The position numbers and the translations under genes were made by a program. Below are positions 18,134 to 27,527 of a DNA stretch of 64,000 nt, piece after piece. The stretch's first letter is position 1. Every line of letters starts with the position of its first letter. Source of the DNA: Kitasatospora azatica KCTC 9699 (lineage in GTDB: Bacteria > Actinomycetota > Actinomycetes > Streptomycetales > Streptomycetaceae); contig NZ_JQMO01000003.1 of the NCBI RefSeq assembly GCF_000744785.1, positions 2,852,001 to 2,916,000 on the forward strand, written 5' to 3'. The notes beneath the pieces are model-generated. The model searched no databases. It was given only the letters and a program-made list of their open reading frames with translations, and was not told the origin of the DNA.

Positions 18134-19198
18134 GTGTCCGACGCCACCGCGGATCCGCCCGTGCCCGCTGATGATCTGCTCGCGCCCGCCGGCGCCCCGG
18201 AGCTCGATCCCGCCGCCCGCGCCCTCTACCTGGCCGTGCTGCGCGGCGGTGGCCGACTGGCGGACCACGAGATCCCCGAGGCCGAACGCCCCGCCCTGCA
18301 CCACCTGGTCGAGGCCGGCCTGCTGATCCCACAGGCGCACGCCGCCGCCTACGTCGCCGTCAGCCCGCGCGCCCTGACCGTCCGGCTCGGCGCCGAGATG
18401 CGCGCCCAGGCAGTCCGGCTGCTGGTCGAGTCGGAGAGCGTCAACGACCGCTACGGCGACCTGATCCGGGCCTACGACCGGGTCGCCGCCCCGCCCGCCG
18501 GCCGACCGGTCGCCGACTGGGTGCACGGCCTGGAGAACATCCAGAAGCGAATCTCCCAGCTGGTCTCCGAACTGCGCAACGAACTGATCACCGTCCAGCC
18601 GGGACACCGCCCGCCCGAACTGCTGGAGAGCGCGCTCGCGCAGGACCTGCCGTTCCTGCGCCGCGGCGGCACCCTGCGCACCATCTACCAGCCGTGCGCG
18701 CTGTCCGCGCCCGCCACCGTCTGCTACGCCGCCGAGGTGACCAAACACGGCGGCTGCGTGCGGATCCTGGACGAGCCGTTCCAGCGCACCTTCATCCTGG
18801 ACCGCAGCATCGCCGTGATCCCCGCCGTCGAGGACTCCAGCACCGCCGTCTTCGTGGAGGACCCGGCCGTCGTCGCCCACCTGCTGCGCGTCTTCGAACG
18901 GGACTGGGAGCGGGCCGAGAGCGTTCGCTGGGCCCAGATCCGGATCGCCGAACGCTCCGCCCCGGTGGCCGGACGGGTCGGCGCGCTGCTCGCCCAGGGC
19001 CTGACCCAGCAGGGCGTGGCCCGCCGGCTGGGCATCAGCGAGCGCACCGTGGCCGGCCACATCGCCCGGCTGCGGAACCGGTACGGGGCCCGGACGCTCT
19101 TTCAGCTGGGCTGGCTGATGCGCGGGTCGAGCGATGAACCGCCGCCCGCGCTGGACGAGGAACCGTTGGACGAGGAGTCGGGGGAGAGCACGCGATGA
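18134..19198 (+). CDS. TrmB-like/LuxR-type regulator, paralogue 2
   Basis: The 354-residue protein has the same three-part build as paralogue 1: N-terminal winged helix (LDPAARALYLAVLRGGG), central domain with RRGGTLRTIYQP and VRILDEPFQRTFILDR, and C-terminal helix-turn-helix (GLTQQGVARRLGISERTVAGHIARLR). It ends with an acidic tail after the common FQLGWLMRG. Start GTG 18134 follows a G-rich sequence. Its stop overlaps the start of paralogue 3 (ATGA), so the two are co-translated and might act as a pair. Confidence 0.85.
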   Translation: MSDATADPPVPADDLLAPAGAPELDPAARALYLAVLRGGGRLADHEIPEAERPALHHLVEAGLLIPQAHAAAYVAVSPRALTVRLGAEMRAQAVRLLVESESVNDRYGDLIRAYDRVAAPPAGRPVADWVHGLENIQKRISQLVSELRNELITVQPGHRPPELLESALAQDLPFLRRGGTLRTIYQPCALSAPATVCYAAEVTKHGGCVRILDEPFQRTFILDRSIAVIPAVEDSSTAVFVEDPAVVAHLLRVFERDWERAESVRWAQIRIAERSAPVAGRVGALLAQGLTQQGVARRLGISERTVAGHIARLRNRYGARTLFQLGWLMRGSSDEPPPALDEEPLDEESGESTR

Positions 19199-20256
19199 CC
19201 GAGACGAGCGGGACCGGGAGCAGCGGGCCTGAGAGCAACGGCCAGAGCGGTAGCGGCCAGAGCGGCAGCGGCACCGGGATCGGCCCGGAGACGAGCCCCC
19301 TGCCACTGCCCGGCGAGGCCGCCCGGGCGTTCTACCTGGCGGTCCTCGGCGAGGGCGGCCGACTCCGGATGGCGGAGGTCGGCGAATCCGAGCAGCCCCT
19401 GGTCGCCGAACTGCTCGAACTCGGCCTGCTGGCCGCCGAACCCGCCGACGGCGCCTACACCGCCGTCAACCCGCGCGCCGTCGGCGGCCGGCTCAGCGAG
19501 GAGCTGCGCTCGGCCGGCACCAGGCTGCTGGTCCAGGCCCAGGAGATGCCCGCGCTGCTGGAGGACCTCAGCCGCGCCTACGACCTGACCCCCCGCAAGG
19601 TCGACCGCTCCGGCGAGGTGCGCCACCTGCACGACCAGGCGGAGATCCGCCGCTGGCTCGACCAGAGGTTCGACGACGCGGAGGAGGAGATCCTCTCCGC
19701 CCAACCCGGCAACGCCCTGCCCACCTACATCCTGGCCGACTCCGCCCGCCGCACCCGCCCCTTCCTGGAACGCGGCGGCGCCGGCCGTTGCCTCTTCGAG
19801 CCCGCCGCCCGGTCCGACGGCCCCACCGCCGCCTACGTCCTGGAATCCACCGAACTGGGCGCCAGGTTCCGGGTGCTCGGCGAGTCCTTCAAGCGGATGA
19901 CCATCTTCGACCGCCGCACCGCCCTGATACCCGCCACGGCGCAGTACACCAGCACCGCCATCGTCGAGGACCCGGCTGTGGTGTCGTTCCTGGTGGGCAT
20001 GTTCGAACGCGACTGGTCCCGCGCCGAGCCCGTCCCCTGGAGCACCACCACCCCCGACCCCGCCGCCCTCCCGGTCCACGTCCAGGTCGGCCGCATGCTC
20101 TCCCAGGGCCTCACCCAACGCACCGTCGCCACCCGCCTGGGCCTGAGCGAACGCACCGTAGCCGGCCACATCTCCCGCCTGCGCGAGCTGTACGACGCCG
20201 CCACCCTGTTCCAACTCGGCTGGCTGATGCGCGCCGCAGCGGGGGAGCGGCGGTAG
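19195..20256 (+). CDS. TrmB-like/LuxR-type regulator, paralogue 3
   Basis: The 353-residue protein begins with a Ser/Gly-rich low-complexity leader (about 35 residues) and then follows the paralogue pattern: AFYLAVLGEGGRLRMAEVG, RGGAGRCLFEPAARSDGP, FRVLGESFKRMTIFDRR and GLTQRTVATRLGLSERTVAGHISRLR. It overlaps paralogue 2 by four bases. A relic of a further copy lies just downstream. As with the others the signal and targets are unknown. Confidence 0.85.
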   Translation: MTETSGTGSSGPESNGQSGSGQSGSGTGIGPETSPLPLPGEAARAFYLAVLGEGGRLRMAEVGESEQPLVAELLELGLLAAEPADGAYTAVNPRAVGGRLSEELRSAGTRLLVQAQEMPALLEDLSRAYDLTPRKVDRSGEVRHLHDQAEIRRWLDQRFDDAEEEILSAQPGNALPTYILADSARRTRPFLERGGAGRCLFEPAARSDGPTAAYVLESTELGARFRVLGESFKRMTIFDRRTALIPATAQYTSTAIVEDPAVVSFLVGMFERDWSRAEPVPWSTTTPDPAALPVHVQVGRMLSQGLTQRTVATRLGLSERTVAGHISRLRELYDAATLFQLGWLMRAAAGERR

Positions 20257-20287
20257 GGGCGGTAGGGGCGGCAGCCGGGCTCGGTGC

Positions 20288-20416
20288 CGAACTGCGCGCG
20301 GCATCGTGCGACGCACCGTCGACCAGCCCAGGGCCCGTACGGACCCGGGCACCGCAGAGTACGCGGCGTACGCGACTGCTCTGGGTGCCAGGGTCCGGAT
20401 CCTCGACGAGGACTGA
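20288..20416 (+). pseudogene. Relic of a fifth TrmB-like/LuxR-type regulator
   Basis: Without a start codon, this frame reads RGIVRRTVDQPRARTDPG and continues AEYAAYATALGA, then RVRILDED, then stop. It lines up with the central domain of paralogue 1 (RTLYQPVARTDPAT, AYAAAVTPYGA, RIRVLDED). About 40 codons survive; both ends are gone. Copy number of this family has therefore changed here. Confidence 0.65.
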
Positions 20417-20487
20417 CAGCCGACGTTCCGACAGCCGACGTTCCGTCAGCCGACGGTCAGCCGGTCAGCCGGTCAGCCGGTCGCCGC
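20415..20487. repeat. Short tandem direct repeats
   Basis: Two copies of the 15-mer GACAGCCGACGTTCC are followed by GTCAGCCGACG, three copies of GTCAGCCG, and GTCGCCG. The array ends inside the 3' end of the deoxyribosyltransferase-like gene and starts at the regulator relic. Confidence 0.8.
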
Positions 20488-21099
20488 GCCCGTGCTCGGC
20501 CAGCTGCGGTACGGGTCGTGCTGCGCCTGGGCGGTGACCGGGCTGAAGTGCTCGCCGGGGGCGGTCCAGAAGCCCTCGCGCAGCGAGAGCGCCATGCCGG
20601 CCCAGTCCAGGGCGGTCTCCACGATGTGACGCAGGCTCTCCTGCGACCAGGTGTCGTCGAAGACCAGCGGCAGCACCGGGGCGACCTGCTCGATGGTGGC
20701 GATCAGCGGGTTGTGCGTGATCGCCTCGTCCACCAGCAGCACGATCGGCTTGCGCAGCGCGGAGCCCCAGCCGAGTTCCAGCGAGACCCCGGCCGACAGC
20801 GGCGAACCGACGTAGGCGAAGACCAGGTCGGCGGTCTGCATGGCACGGAAGTCCGACGGGACACGGGGTTCGGGTGCACGCCCCTCCACCGTCCACGCGT
20901 CGCTGTGGTGCGCGCTGAAGACGGCGGCGCCGCTGCGCAGCAGCGAACTGCGCAGCGCGGTCAGCCGGGTGCGGCTGGCCAGCGTCACCACGCTGTCGGC
21001 CGGCCCGGTCAGCCGCATCAGCGGCGCGGCGAGGAAGACGCGAGCCCGGCGGCCTTCGGGGGCCTGGGCTGCGTGCTGGCGCATGTAGGGCTCACTCAT
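20473..21099 (-). CDS. Nucleoside 2-deoxyribosyltransferase-like protein
   Basis: The 208-residue product begins with a Rossmann-like strand (RARVFLAAPLMRL) and has the DLVFAYVGSPLSAGVSLELGWGSALRKPIVLLVD region, in which Glu in LELGWGSAL matches the usual nucleophile position of the family. The family cleaves or exchanges N-glycosidic bonds of deoxynucleosides, and related folds act on other nucleotides. Its C-terminus is not typical. It is divergent from the exported peptide gene, sharing the 400-base operator region, so the palindromic operators could control it as well. Confidence 0.65.
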   Translation of the reverse strand: MSEPYMRQHAAQAPEGRRARVFLAAPLMRLTGPADSVVTLASRTRLTALRSSLLRSGAAVFSAHHSDAWTVEGRAPEPRVPSDFRAMQTADLVFAYVGSPLSAGVSLELGWGSALRKPIVLLVDEAITHNPLIATIEQVAPVLPLVFDDTWSQESLRHIVETALDWAGMALSLREGFWTAPGEHFSPVTAQAQHDPYRSWPSTGAATG

Positions 21100-21273
21100 G
21101 GCGATGGCTCCGGGGAAGTGGACGGTCCTGCTGAGTGTGGTGTCAGAGCAGGTGAAGCAGTGCAGGGGGCGGGTGGGGCGGTCGCTGAACCGCTACGAGC
21201 CGGAGGGTGCTCGGAACCCGTTCCGCCAATTGATCGTCACTGCTGGTGGCACATGCCGTCCACAGAACCGGTG

Positions 21274-21304
21274 TGTCATCTCCCTGACTGGCATTTGGAT
21301 GACA
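21274..21304. promoter_or_regulatory. Palindromic operator 1
   Basis: The 31-base element has the form TGTCAT-N5-TGACTGGCA-N5-ATGACA. Its outer arms are perfect inverted repeats. It lies 240 bases before the peptide start codon. Confidence 0.7.
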
Positions 21305-21346
21305 CCGGAGTCGGGGGTGATGTCTGGCGGCGCTCCGACAAACAGG

Positions 21347-21377
21347 TGTCATATTTATGCCTGGCAGCACGATGACA
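21347..21377. promoter_or_regulatory. Palindromic operator 2
   Basis: The element has the form TGTCAT-N5-TGCCTGGCA-N5-ATGACA, where the centre is itself the palindrome TGCC-T-GGCA. It matches operator 1 in arms, centre and spacing. The two start 73 bases apart, close to seven helical turns. Confidence 0.7.
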
Positions 21378-21513
21378 TGGGCTGCTGGACGCCTGAGCTT
21401 GCCTCTAGGCCGGAGTATGGCTTTGATAAACGATTGTTCGCGTCTACCCACCAAGGGTATGGCGGGGCGCTGACAATGTTCGTTATATCAGGTTCATGAC
21501 AAGGAGGCACCGC

Positions 21514-21747
21514 ATGCGTCGTGCACCTCGATCCGGGATTCGCGCGGTGGTGACGGCTGCTGCTGTCGGCGCAGTTCTGCTGGTGTCTGGAGCCATTGGC
21601 GTCAGCGCTGCCCAGCCGAACGATTGGAAGTGGGGCACTCTTGCGGCACCTGCCGACTACGGCTGGGGACCCACTCACGCTTTGGCCGGCGGCACGGCTG
21701 ACGCCGCAGCGGTGGCATCGCCGTCCGACTACGCCTGGGGCGTCTAG
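21514..21747 (+). CDS. Exported 77-residue peptide with three Trp-Gly repeats
   Basis: ATG 21514 follows AAGGAGG by six bases. Residues 1-33 are a signal peptide: Arg-rich start, hydrophobic core (AVVTAAAVGAVLLVSGAIGV), and small residues at SAA before the mature part. The remaining 44 residues contain three spaced repeats, PNDWKWG (35-41), PADYGWG (46-52) and PSDYAWG (70-76), with Ala/Gly/Thr linkers. There is no cysteine. I do not recognise the family. It lies among four paralogous regulators, faces paralogue 4 tail to tail, and has two palindromic operators upstream, so a secreted signal or surface peptide under tight control is plausible but unproven. Confidence 0.7.
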   Translation: MRRAPRSGIRAVVTAAAVGAVLLVSGAIGVSAAQPNDWKWGTLAAPADYGWGPTHALAGGTADAAAVASPSDYAWGV

Positions 21748-21825
21748 GACAGCCCGCCTCCGTGGGAGTGGCCCGGCGCTGTTGTCGCTCGACGACGACG
21801 CGCTGGGCCGCCGAGTGGAGTGCCG

Positions 21826-22869
21826 CTAGTCCTTCTTGGTTTCCTCGTTCACGAGAACCTCGCCCTCGTCGTCCCGGTAGAGGCTTCCCGGGGCACTGAG
21901 CGCCATCCGCCAGCCGAGCTGGAAGAGTGTCTCCGACCCGTACTCCTCGCGGAACTCGGCGATGTGCCGGGCAAGGGTCCGCTCACTGATGCCCAGGTTC
22001 CGGGCGATGACCCGGTGGCCGACCCCTTGGATCATCATGCGCAGGATATTGGTGCGCAGCCGGGATATGACCTCGGGCGGGACCTCGGCTGCCCCCAGAA
22101 ACGGGCTGGACCGCTCCCACAGGCGCTCGAACGAGTCCAGCATGTAGGCGACGACACCCGGGTCACTGACGAAGGCGGCCTTCTCGGTGTCGCCCTGAAC
22201 GGGTATCACGGCGACCCGGCGATCGATGATGATGAGTCGGGTGAACGGCTCCTCCAAGGTCCTGACCTCGGCGCCCTCTTCCGTCATGCGCTCGACGTAC
22301 TGCCTGGTCGGGGCCGAGTAGCGGGCACTGGGGTGGTAGACGATCCGCCGCGCGACGCCCCGGCGGATCAGCGACAGGTCGCCCTCCATCACCTCCTGCA
22401 CCAGGGACTGGCGCCGGCTCCCGCCCGGTTGGGCGGTCAGGACCTCCCGCTCGGCGCCGTCGACCAGAGTGCTCACCCGCTGGTTGATCTCAACCAGTCC
22501 GTGGATGTGCTCCACCGGACCACCCGGATGGAATTGCTGATCCAGGGACTGATAAGCGTGACTCAAGTCCTGCATGGCAGCTGGTATGGATACCGCCTGA
22601 GAGAGCAGAGAAAGAGCCTGCTTCTGCCAGGCAGAACTGAGGCGGTTGGCCAACCGATTCGGATCAGTGGCGGTCACCACCGAGGTTTTTCCTTGGCCCA
22701 GAACCAATAGACCGAGTTCGGCGAGTTCCGTGTACGGGCCACCGAGTTGCGTCTCGTCGACCTCGATACTTCCACCCGCGGCGATGACCCGGAGATACAG
22801 GGACTTCGCCTCCGCTGACACGAAGTCGACGTGCTCCTTCTCCACCTCGGCCCCGCCTGTCGAACTCAT
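21826..22869 (-). CDS. TrmB-like/LuxR-type regulator, paralogue 4
   Basis: The 347-residue protein is the most diverged of the four. It keeps the N-terminal winged helix (FVSAEAKSLYLRVIAAGG), the central RRGVARRIVYHPSARYSAPT and RLIIIDRRVAVIPV, and the C-terminal helix-turn-helix (GVGHRVIARNLGISERTLARHIAEFR). The tail is acidic and ends NEETKKD. ATG 22869 follows a G/A-rich sequence; longer in-frame reads run into the hspR terminator and are not real. It converges on the peptide gene, 78 bases away, and is the best candidate to bind the operators there. Confidence 0.85.
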   Translation of the reverse strand: MSSTGGAEVEKEHVDFVSAEAKSLYLRVIAAGGSIEVDETQLGGPYTELAELGLLVLGQGKTSVVTATDPNRLANRLSSAWQKQALSLLSQAVSIPAAMQDLSHAYQSLDQQFHPGGPVEHIHGLVEINQRVSTLVDGAEREVLTAQPGGSRRQSLVQEVMEGDLSLIRRGVARRIVYHPSARYSAPTRQYVERMTEEGAEVRTLEEPFTRLIIIDRRVAVIPVQGDTEKAAFVSDPGVVAYMLDSFERLWERSSPFLGAAEVPPEVISRLRTNILRMMIQGVGHRVIARNLGISERTLARHIAEFREEYGSETLFQLGWRMALSAPGSLYRDDEGEVLVNEETKKD

Positions 22870-22934
22870 CCCTTGGCTCCCCCTCCCGGGAAAAGTCGTT
22901 ACTGCTGCAGTTGGCAGCACTCTACGCAAGTGCG

Positions 22935-22978
22935 GGAGCGCTTGGCACCCCACCAACCGATGGGGTGCCAAGCGCTCC
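22935..22978 (-). terminator. Terminator of the dnaK-grpE-dnaJ-hspR operon
   Basis: A perfect 18-base stem (22935-22952 with 22961-22978) and an 8-base loop lie 18 bases after the hspR stop codon. Confidence 0.85.
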
Positions 22979-22995
22979 TGTCAGGCTTGCCTTCG

Positions 22996-23523
22996 CTACC
23001 GCCGAGGCCGCCACACCACCAGCGCGCTCGACTGGGTCGCCGGCTGGTACGGCACCAGATCCCGCCGGTACGAGGCGTGCACCGCGGCCTCGCGGGCCTG
23101 CAGGGCGGCGCCGGCGCCCTCCACCGCGGCGGCGAGTTCGGCGACCCGGGACTGCAGGGCGGCGACCTGGTTCTCGAGTTCGATGATGCGCTTGATCCCG
23201 GCCAGGTTGATGCCCTCGTCCTGGGAGAGGCGCTGGACCTCGCGCAGCTGCTGGATGTCGCGGGCCGAGTAGCGCCGGCCGCCGCCGCCGGTGCGGTCGG
23301 GGCAGACCAGGCCGAGGCGGTCGTACTGGCGCAGGGTCTGCGGGTGCAGGCCGGAGAGCTCGGCGGCCACCGAGATCACGTAGACCGGGGTCTCCTCGGT
23401 GAGCACGTAGCTCGGCCCGGCCGAGGCGGCCGTGCGGCGGGGGCGGGGCGAGGGGCCGCCGGGCAGGCCCTCGCCGAGGCCTGCGCCGATGCCGGGTCCC
23501 GTGCCGGATTCAGCGGGGGTCAT
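22996..23523 (-). CDS. hspR: Heat-shock repressor HspR
   Basis: The 175-residue protein has a MerR-type helix-turn-helix (YVISVAAELSGLHPQTLRQYDRLGLV) followed by the wing RRYSARDIQQLREVQRL and a coiled coil with INLAGIKRIIELE, as in HspR. HspR represses the dnaK operon and clpB by binding HAIR sequences, with DnaK as co-repressor. It is the last gene of the operon, seven bases after dnaJ. The N-terminal 35 residues are Gly/Pro-rich, and the C-terminus is longer than in the minimal protein. Confidence 0.92.
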   Translation of the reverse strand: MTPAESGTGPGIGAGLGEGLPGGPSPRPRRTAASAGPSYVLTEETPVYVISVAAELSGLHPQTLRQYDRLGLVCPDRTGGGGRRYSARDIQQLREVQRLSQDEGINLAGIKRIIELENQVAALQSRVAELAAAVEGAGAALQAREAAVHASYRRDLVPYQPATQSSALVVWRPRR

Positions 23524-23529
23524 GTCAGG

Positions 23530-24678
23530 TCACGCTCCCTCCGCCGCCTTGAAGAGGGCGGCTCGCGGGTCCTCGGATGCGGTGGCGTCGCGGTACTGCT
23601 CCAGAGCGTTCAGGGCATCCCCGGTGGTCTGCTGGGGCACCGTCACCTCGACGGTGACCAGCAGGTCGCCCCGGGTGCCGTCCTTGCGGGTGGCGCCCTT
23701 GCCGCGGGCCCGCAGGGTCAGGCCGTTGGCGCTCCCGGCCGGCAGCCGCAGCTTCACGGCCGGGCCGTTCAGGGTGGGGACGTCGATGGTGCCACCGAGT
23801 GCGGCCTCGGGGAAGGAGACCGGCACGGTCACGGTGAGGTTGTCGCCCTTGCGGCCGAAGACCGGGTGGCTGGAGACGTGCACGGTGACGTAGAGGTCGC
23901 CGGGCTGGCCGCCGCGCTCGCCCTGGGCGCCCTTGCCCTTGAGCCGGATCCGCTGGGCGTCCTGGACCCCGGCCGGGATCCGGACCTGCATGGTGCGGGC
24001 CGAGCTGGCCCGGCCGCTGCCGTGGCAGTCGGGGCAGGGGTCGTCGACGATCATGCCGCGGCCCTTGCAGTCCCGGCAGGGCTCGGAGAGCGCGAAGGCG
24101 CCCTGGCCCCGGCTCACCGTGCCGGCGCCGACGCAGGTCGGGCAGACCCGGGGGGTGGTGCCGGCCTTGGCACCGGTGCCGGCGCAGGTCCGGCAGGCGG
24201 CCTGGCTGGTCATCCGCAGCGGGACGGTGGCGCCGTCCACCGCCTCCTCGAAGCTGAGCGTCACCTCGGTCTCGACGTCCGCGCCGCGGCGGGGCTGGGC
24301 CTGCCGGCCGCCGCGGTTGAACAGCCCGCCGAAGACATCGCCGATGCCGCCGCCGCTGCTGGTCTGGGAGCCGCTGAACAGGTCACCGAAGTCGAAGCTG
24401 TAGCCGTTGCCGCCGGCGCCCGGGGTGCGCATGCCGCCGGGGCCGAAGAGGCTGCGGGCCTCGTCGTACTCCTTGCGGCGCTTCTCGTCGGAGAGGACGT
24501 CGTAGGCCTCGGAGATGTCCTTGAAGCGGTCCTCCGCCTTGACGTCGCCCTTGTTGGCGTCCGGGTGGAACTCCCGGGCGAGCTTGCGGTAGGTCTTCTT
24601 GATCTCGGCGGTGGTGGCGTCCTTGGGCACGCCGAGGACCTTGTAGTAGTCCTTCTCCACGTAGTCCTTCGTGCTCAT
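23530..24678 (-). CDS. dnaJ: Chaperone DnaJ
   Basis: The 382-residue protein has the J-domain (DYYKVLGVPKDATTAEIKKTYRKLA, with HPD at FHPDAN), a Gly/Phe-rich linker, four CxxCxGxG-type zinc repeats (CRTCAGTGAKAG, CPTCVGAGTV, CRDCKGRGMI, CPDCHGSGRA), and the C-terminal substrate-binding domain. DnaJ delivers clients to DnaK and stimulates its ATPase. ATG 24678 is used; GTG 24690 directly abuts the ribosome-binding site and is less likely. Confidence 0.95.
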   Translation of the reverse strand: MSTKDYVEKDYYKVLGVPKDATTAEIKKTYRKLAREFHPDANKGDVKAEDRFKDISEAYDVLSDEKRRKEYDEARSLFGPGGMRTPGAGGNGYSFDFGDLFSGSQTSSGGGIGDVFGGLFNRGGRQAQPRRGADVETEVTLSFEEAVDGATVPLRMTSQAACRTCAGTGAKAGTTPRVCPTCVGAGTVSRGQGAFALSEPCRDCKGRGMIVDDPCPDCHGSGRASSARTMQVRIPAGVQDAQRIRLKGKGAQGERGGQPGDLYVTVHVSSHPVFGRKGDNLTVTVPVSFPEAALGGTIDVPTLNGPAVKLRLPAGSANGLTLRARGKGATRKDGTRGDLLVTVEVTVPQQTTGDALNALEQYRDATASEDPRAALFKAAEGA

Positions 24679-24771
24679 GGCTGCCGCCACCTCCCATTCG
24701 TAATCACTGATACGGCACTGCGGAGCCGCACGTCACCAGAGGCGACGCGCGACCCCGCAGCGCACAGCGTG

Positions 24772-25373
24772 TCAGTTCTCGGACGCACCGTCAGCCTCGG
24801 GGGCCTCCGAATCCGGGCCGCCGGTGGACTGGGTGCCCGGCTGAGGTTCCGCGACCGCCACCATCGCCGGGCGGATGATCCGCTCGCCGATCCGGTAACC
24901 GGGCTGCAGCACCTGCACACAGGTGTCCTCGGTGACCTCCGAGGAGTAGCTGTGCATCAGTGCCTCGTGCAGGTTCGGGTCGAAGGGCTCGCCCTCCTTG
25001 CCGAACTGCTGCAGGCCCAGCTTGGCGACCACCGTCTCCAGGTTGTCGGAGACGGACTTGAACCCGCCGGTCACCTCGCCGTGCTCACGGGCCCGGCCGA
25101 TGTCGTCCAGCACCGGGATCAGGGACTCCAGGATGTTGGAGACCGCGATCTCGCGGACCGTCAGCCGGTCGCGCTCGACCCGCTTGCGGTAGTTCTGGTA
25201 CTCGGCCTGCAGGCGCTGCAGGTCGGCGGTGCGCTCGGCCAGCTCGCGCTTGGCGGCGGCCAGGTCGTCGGTCCCCTCCGCCGAGGCGCCCTTGAGGGCT
25301 TCCTCGGCGGCCTTCAGGACCGCCTCGTCGGCGTTGGAGTCGTCGCTGGGCTCCACGCCCTGCGGCTTCTCCG

Positions 25374-25377
<4 letters not shown>
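24772..25377 (-). CDS. grpE: Nucleotide exchange factor GrpE
   Basis: The 201-residue protein has an acidic N-terminus, a long coiled coil (LAERTADLQRLQAEYQNYRKRVERD) and the C-terminal beta domain (EPFDPNLHEALMHSYSSEV, VLQPGYRIGERIIRPAMVAV). GrpE releases ADP from DnaK. Its ATG overlaps the dnaK stop codon (ATGA), so the two are translationally coupled. Confidence 0.95.
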
Positions 25378-27224
<1,847 letters not shown>

Positions 27225-27245
27225 CGTGGATACCTCCATGGAGAA

Positions 27246-27266
27246 GTTGAGCTTTACGCGCTCAAG
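27246..27266. promoter_or_regulatory. HspR operator (HAIR) of dnaK
   Basis: GTTGAGC-N7-GCTCAAG lies 22 bases upstream of the dnaK start and matches the HAIR pattern. The same TGAG-N9-CTCA core is found before clpB. Confidence 0.85.
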
Positions 27267-27297
27267 CATGCCTGAGCGACGGAGGGTCGTCAACAGG

Positions 27298-27318
27298 GCT
27301 GAGTGGATGTCGCTCAAC
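27298..27318. promoter_or_regulatory. Second, degenerate HspR operator
   Basis: TGAG (27300-27303) and CTCA (27313-27316) keep the nine-base spacing of HAIR, but the outer bases do not match. It could give cooperative binding with the stronger site. Confidence 0.5.
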
Positions 27319-27527
27319 TTTATTGCGCGCTTATCTGCAAGGGTTCCGGTGCGCCTTCCGGGTGAGGGATCCTGGAGTGACTGCCGCCATAGCCTGCGCA
27401 TCTTCTGAGTGGACGTTAACGCGCGGTAATGTCCGCCCCGATCCCTGGATTAAGTTACCGGTGAGTACACTGCCGGGAGGGGCCCCTCCAACTGCAGGGG
27501 TCGGCACGCACAGGAGACGGAGAGCCG

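Larger units (their letters stand above)
21100..21513. other. 414-base divergent control region
   Basis: No convincing gene lies between the deoxyribosyltransferase-like gene and the exported peptide gene. The region contains the two palindromic operators described separately and AT-richer sequence toward the peptide gene (21410-21500), fitting a promoter. Confidence 0.6.
27225..27527. other. Divergent promoter region of dnaK and the Fe-S reductase
   Basis: This 303-base region has no gene. It carries one strong and one degenerate HspR operator near dnaK, and AT-richer sequence around 27395-27470 in front of the Fe-S reductase gene. Confidence 0.6.

Noticed and set aside
16067..19306. Long minus-strand frame opposite the regulators
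   Set aside because: Arg/Gly/Pro/Ala-rich, no family motifs, and fully antisense to three well-supported regulator genes.
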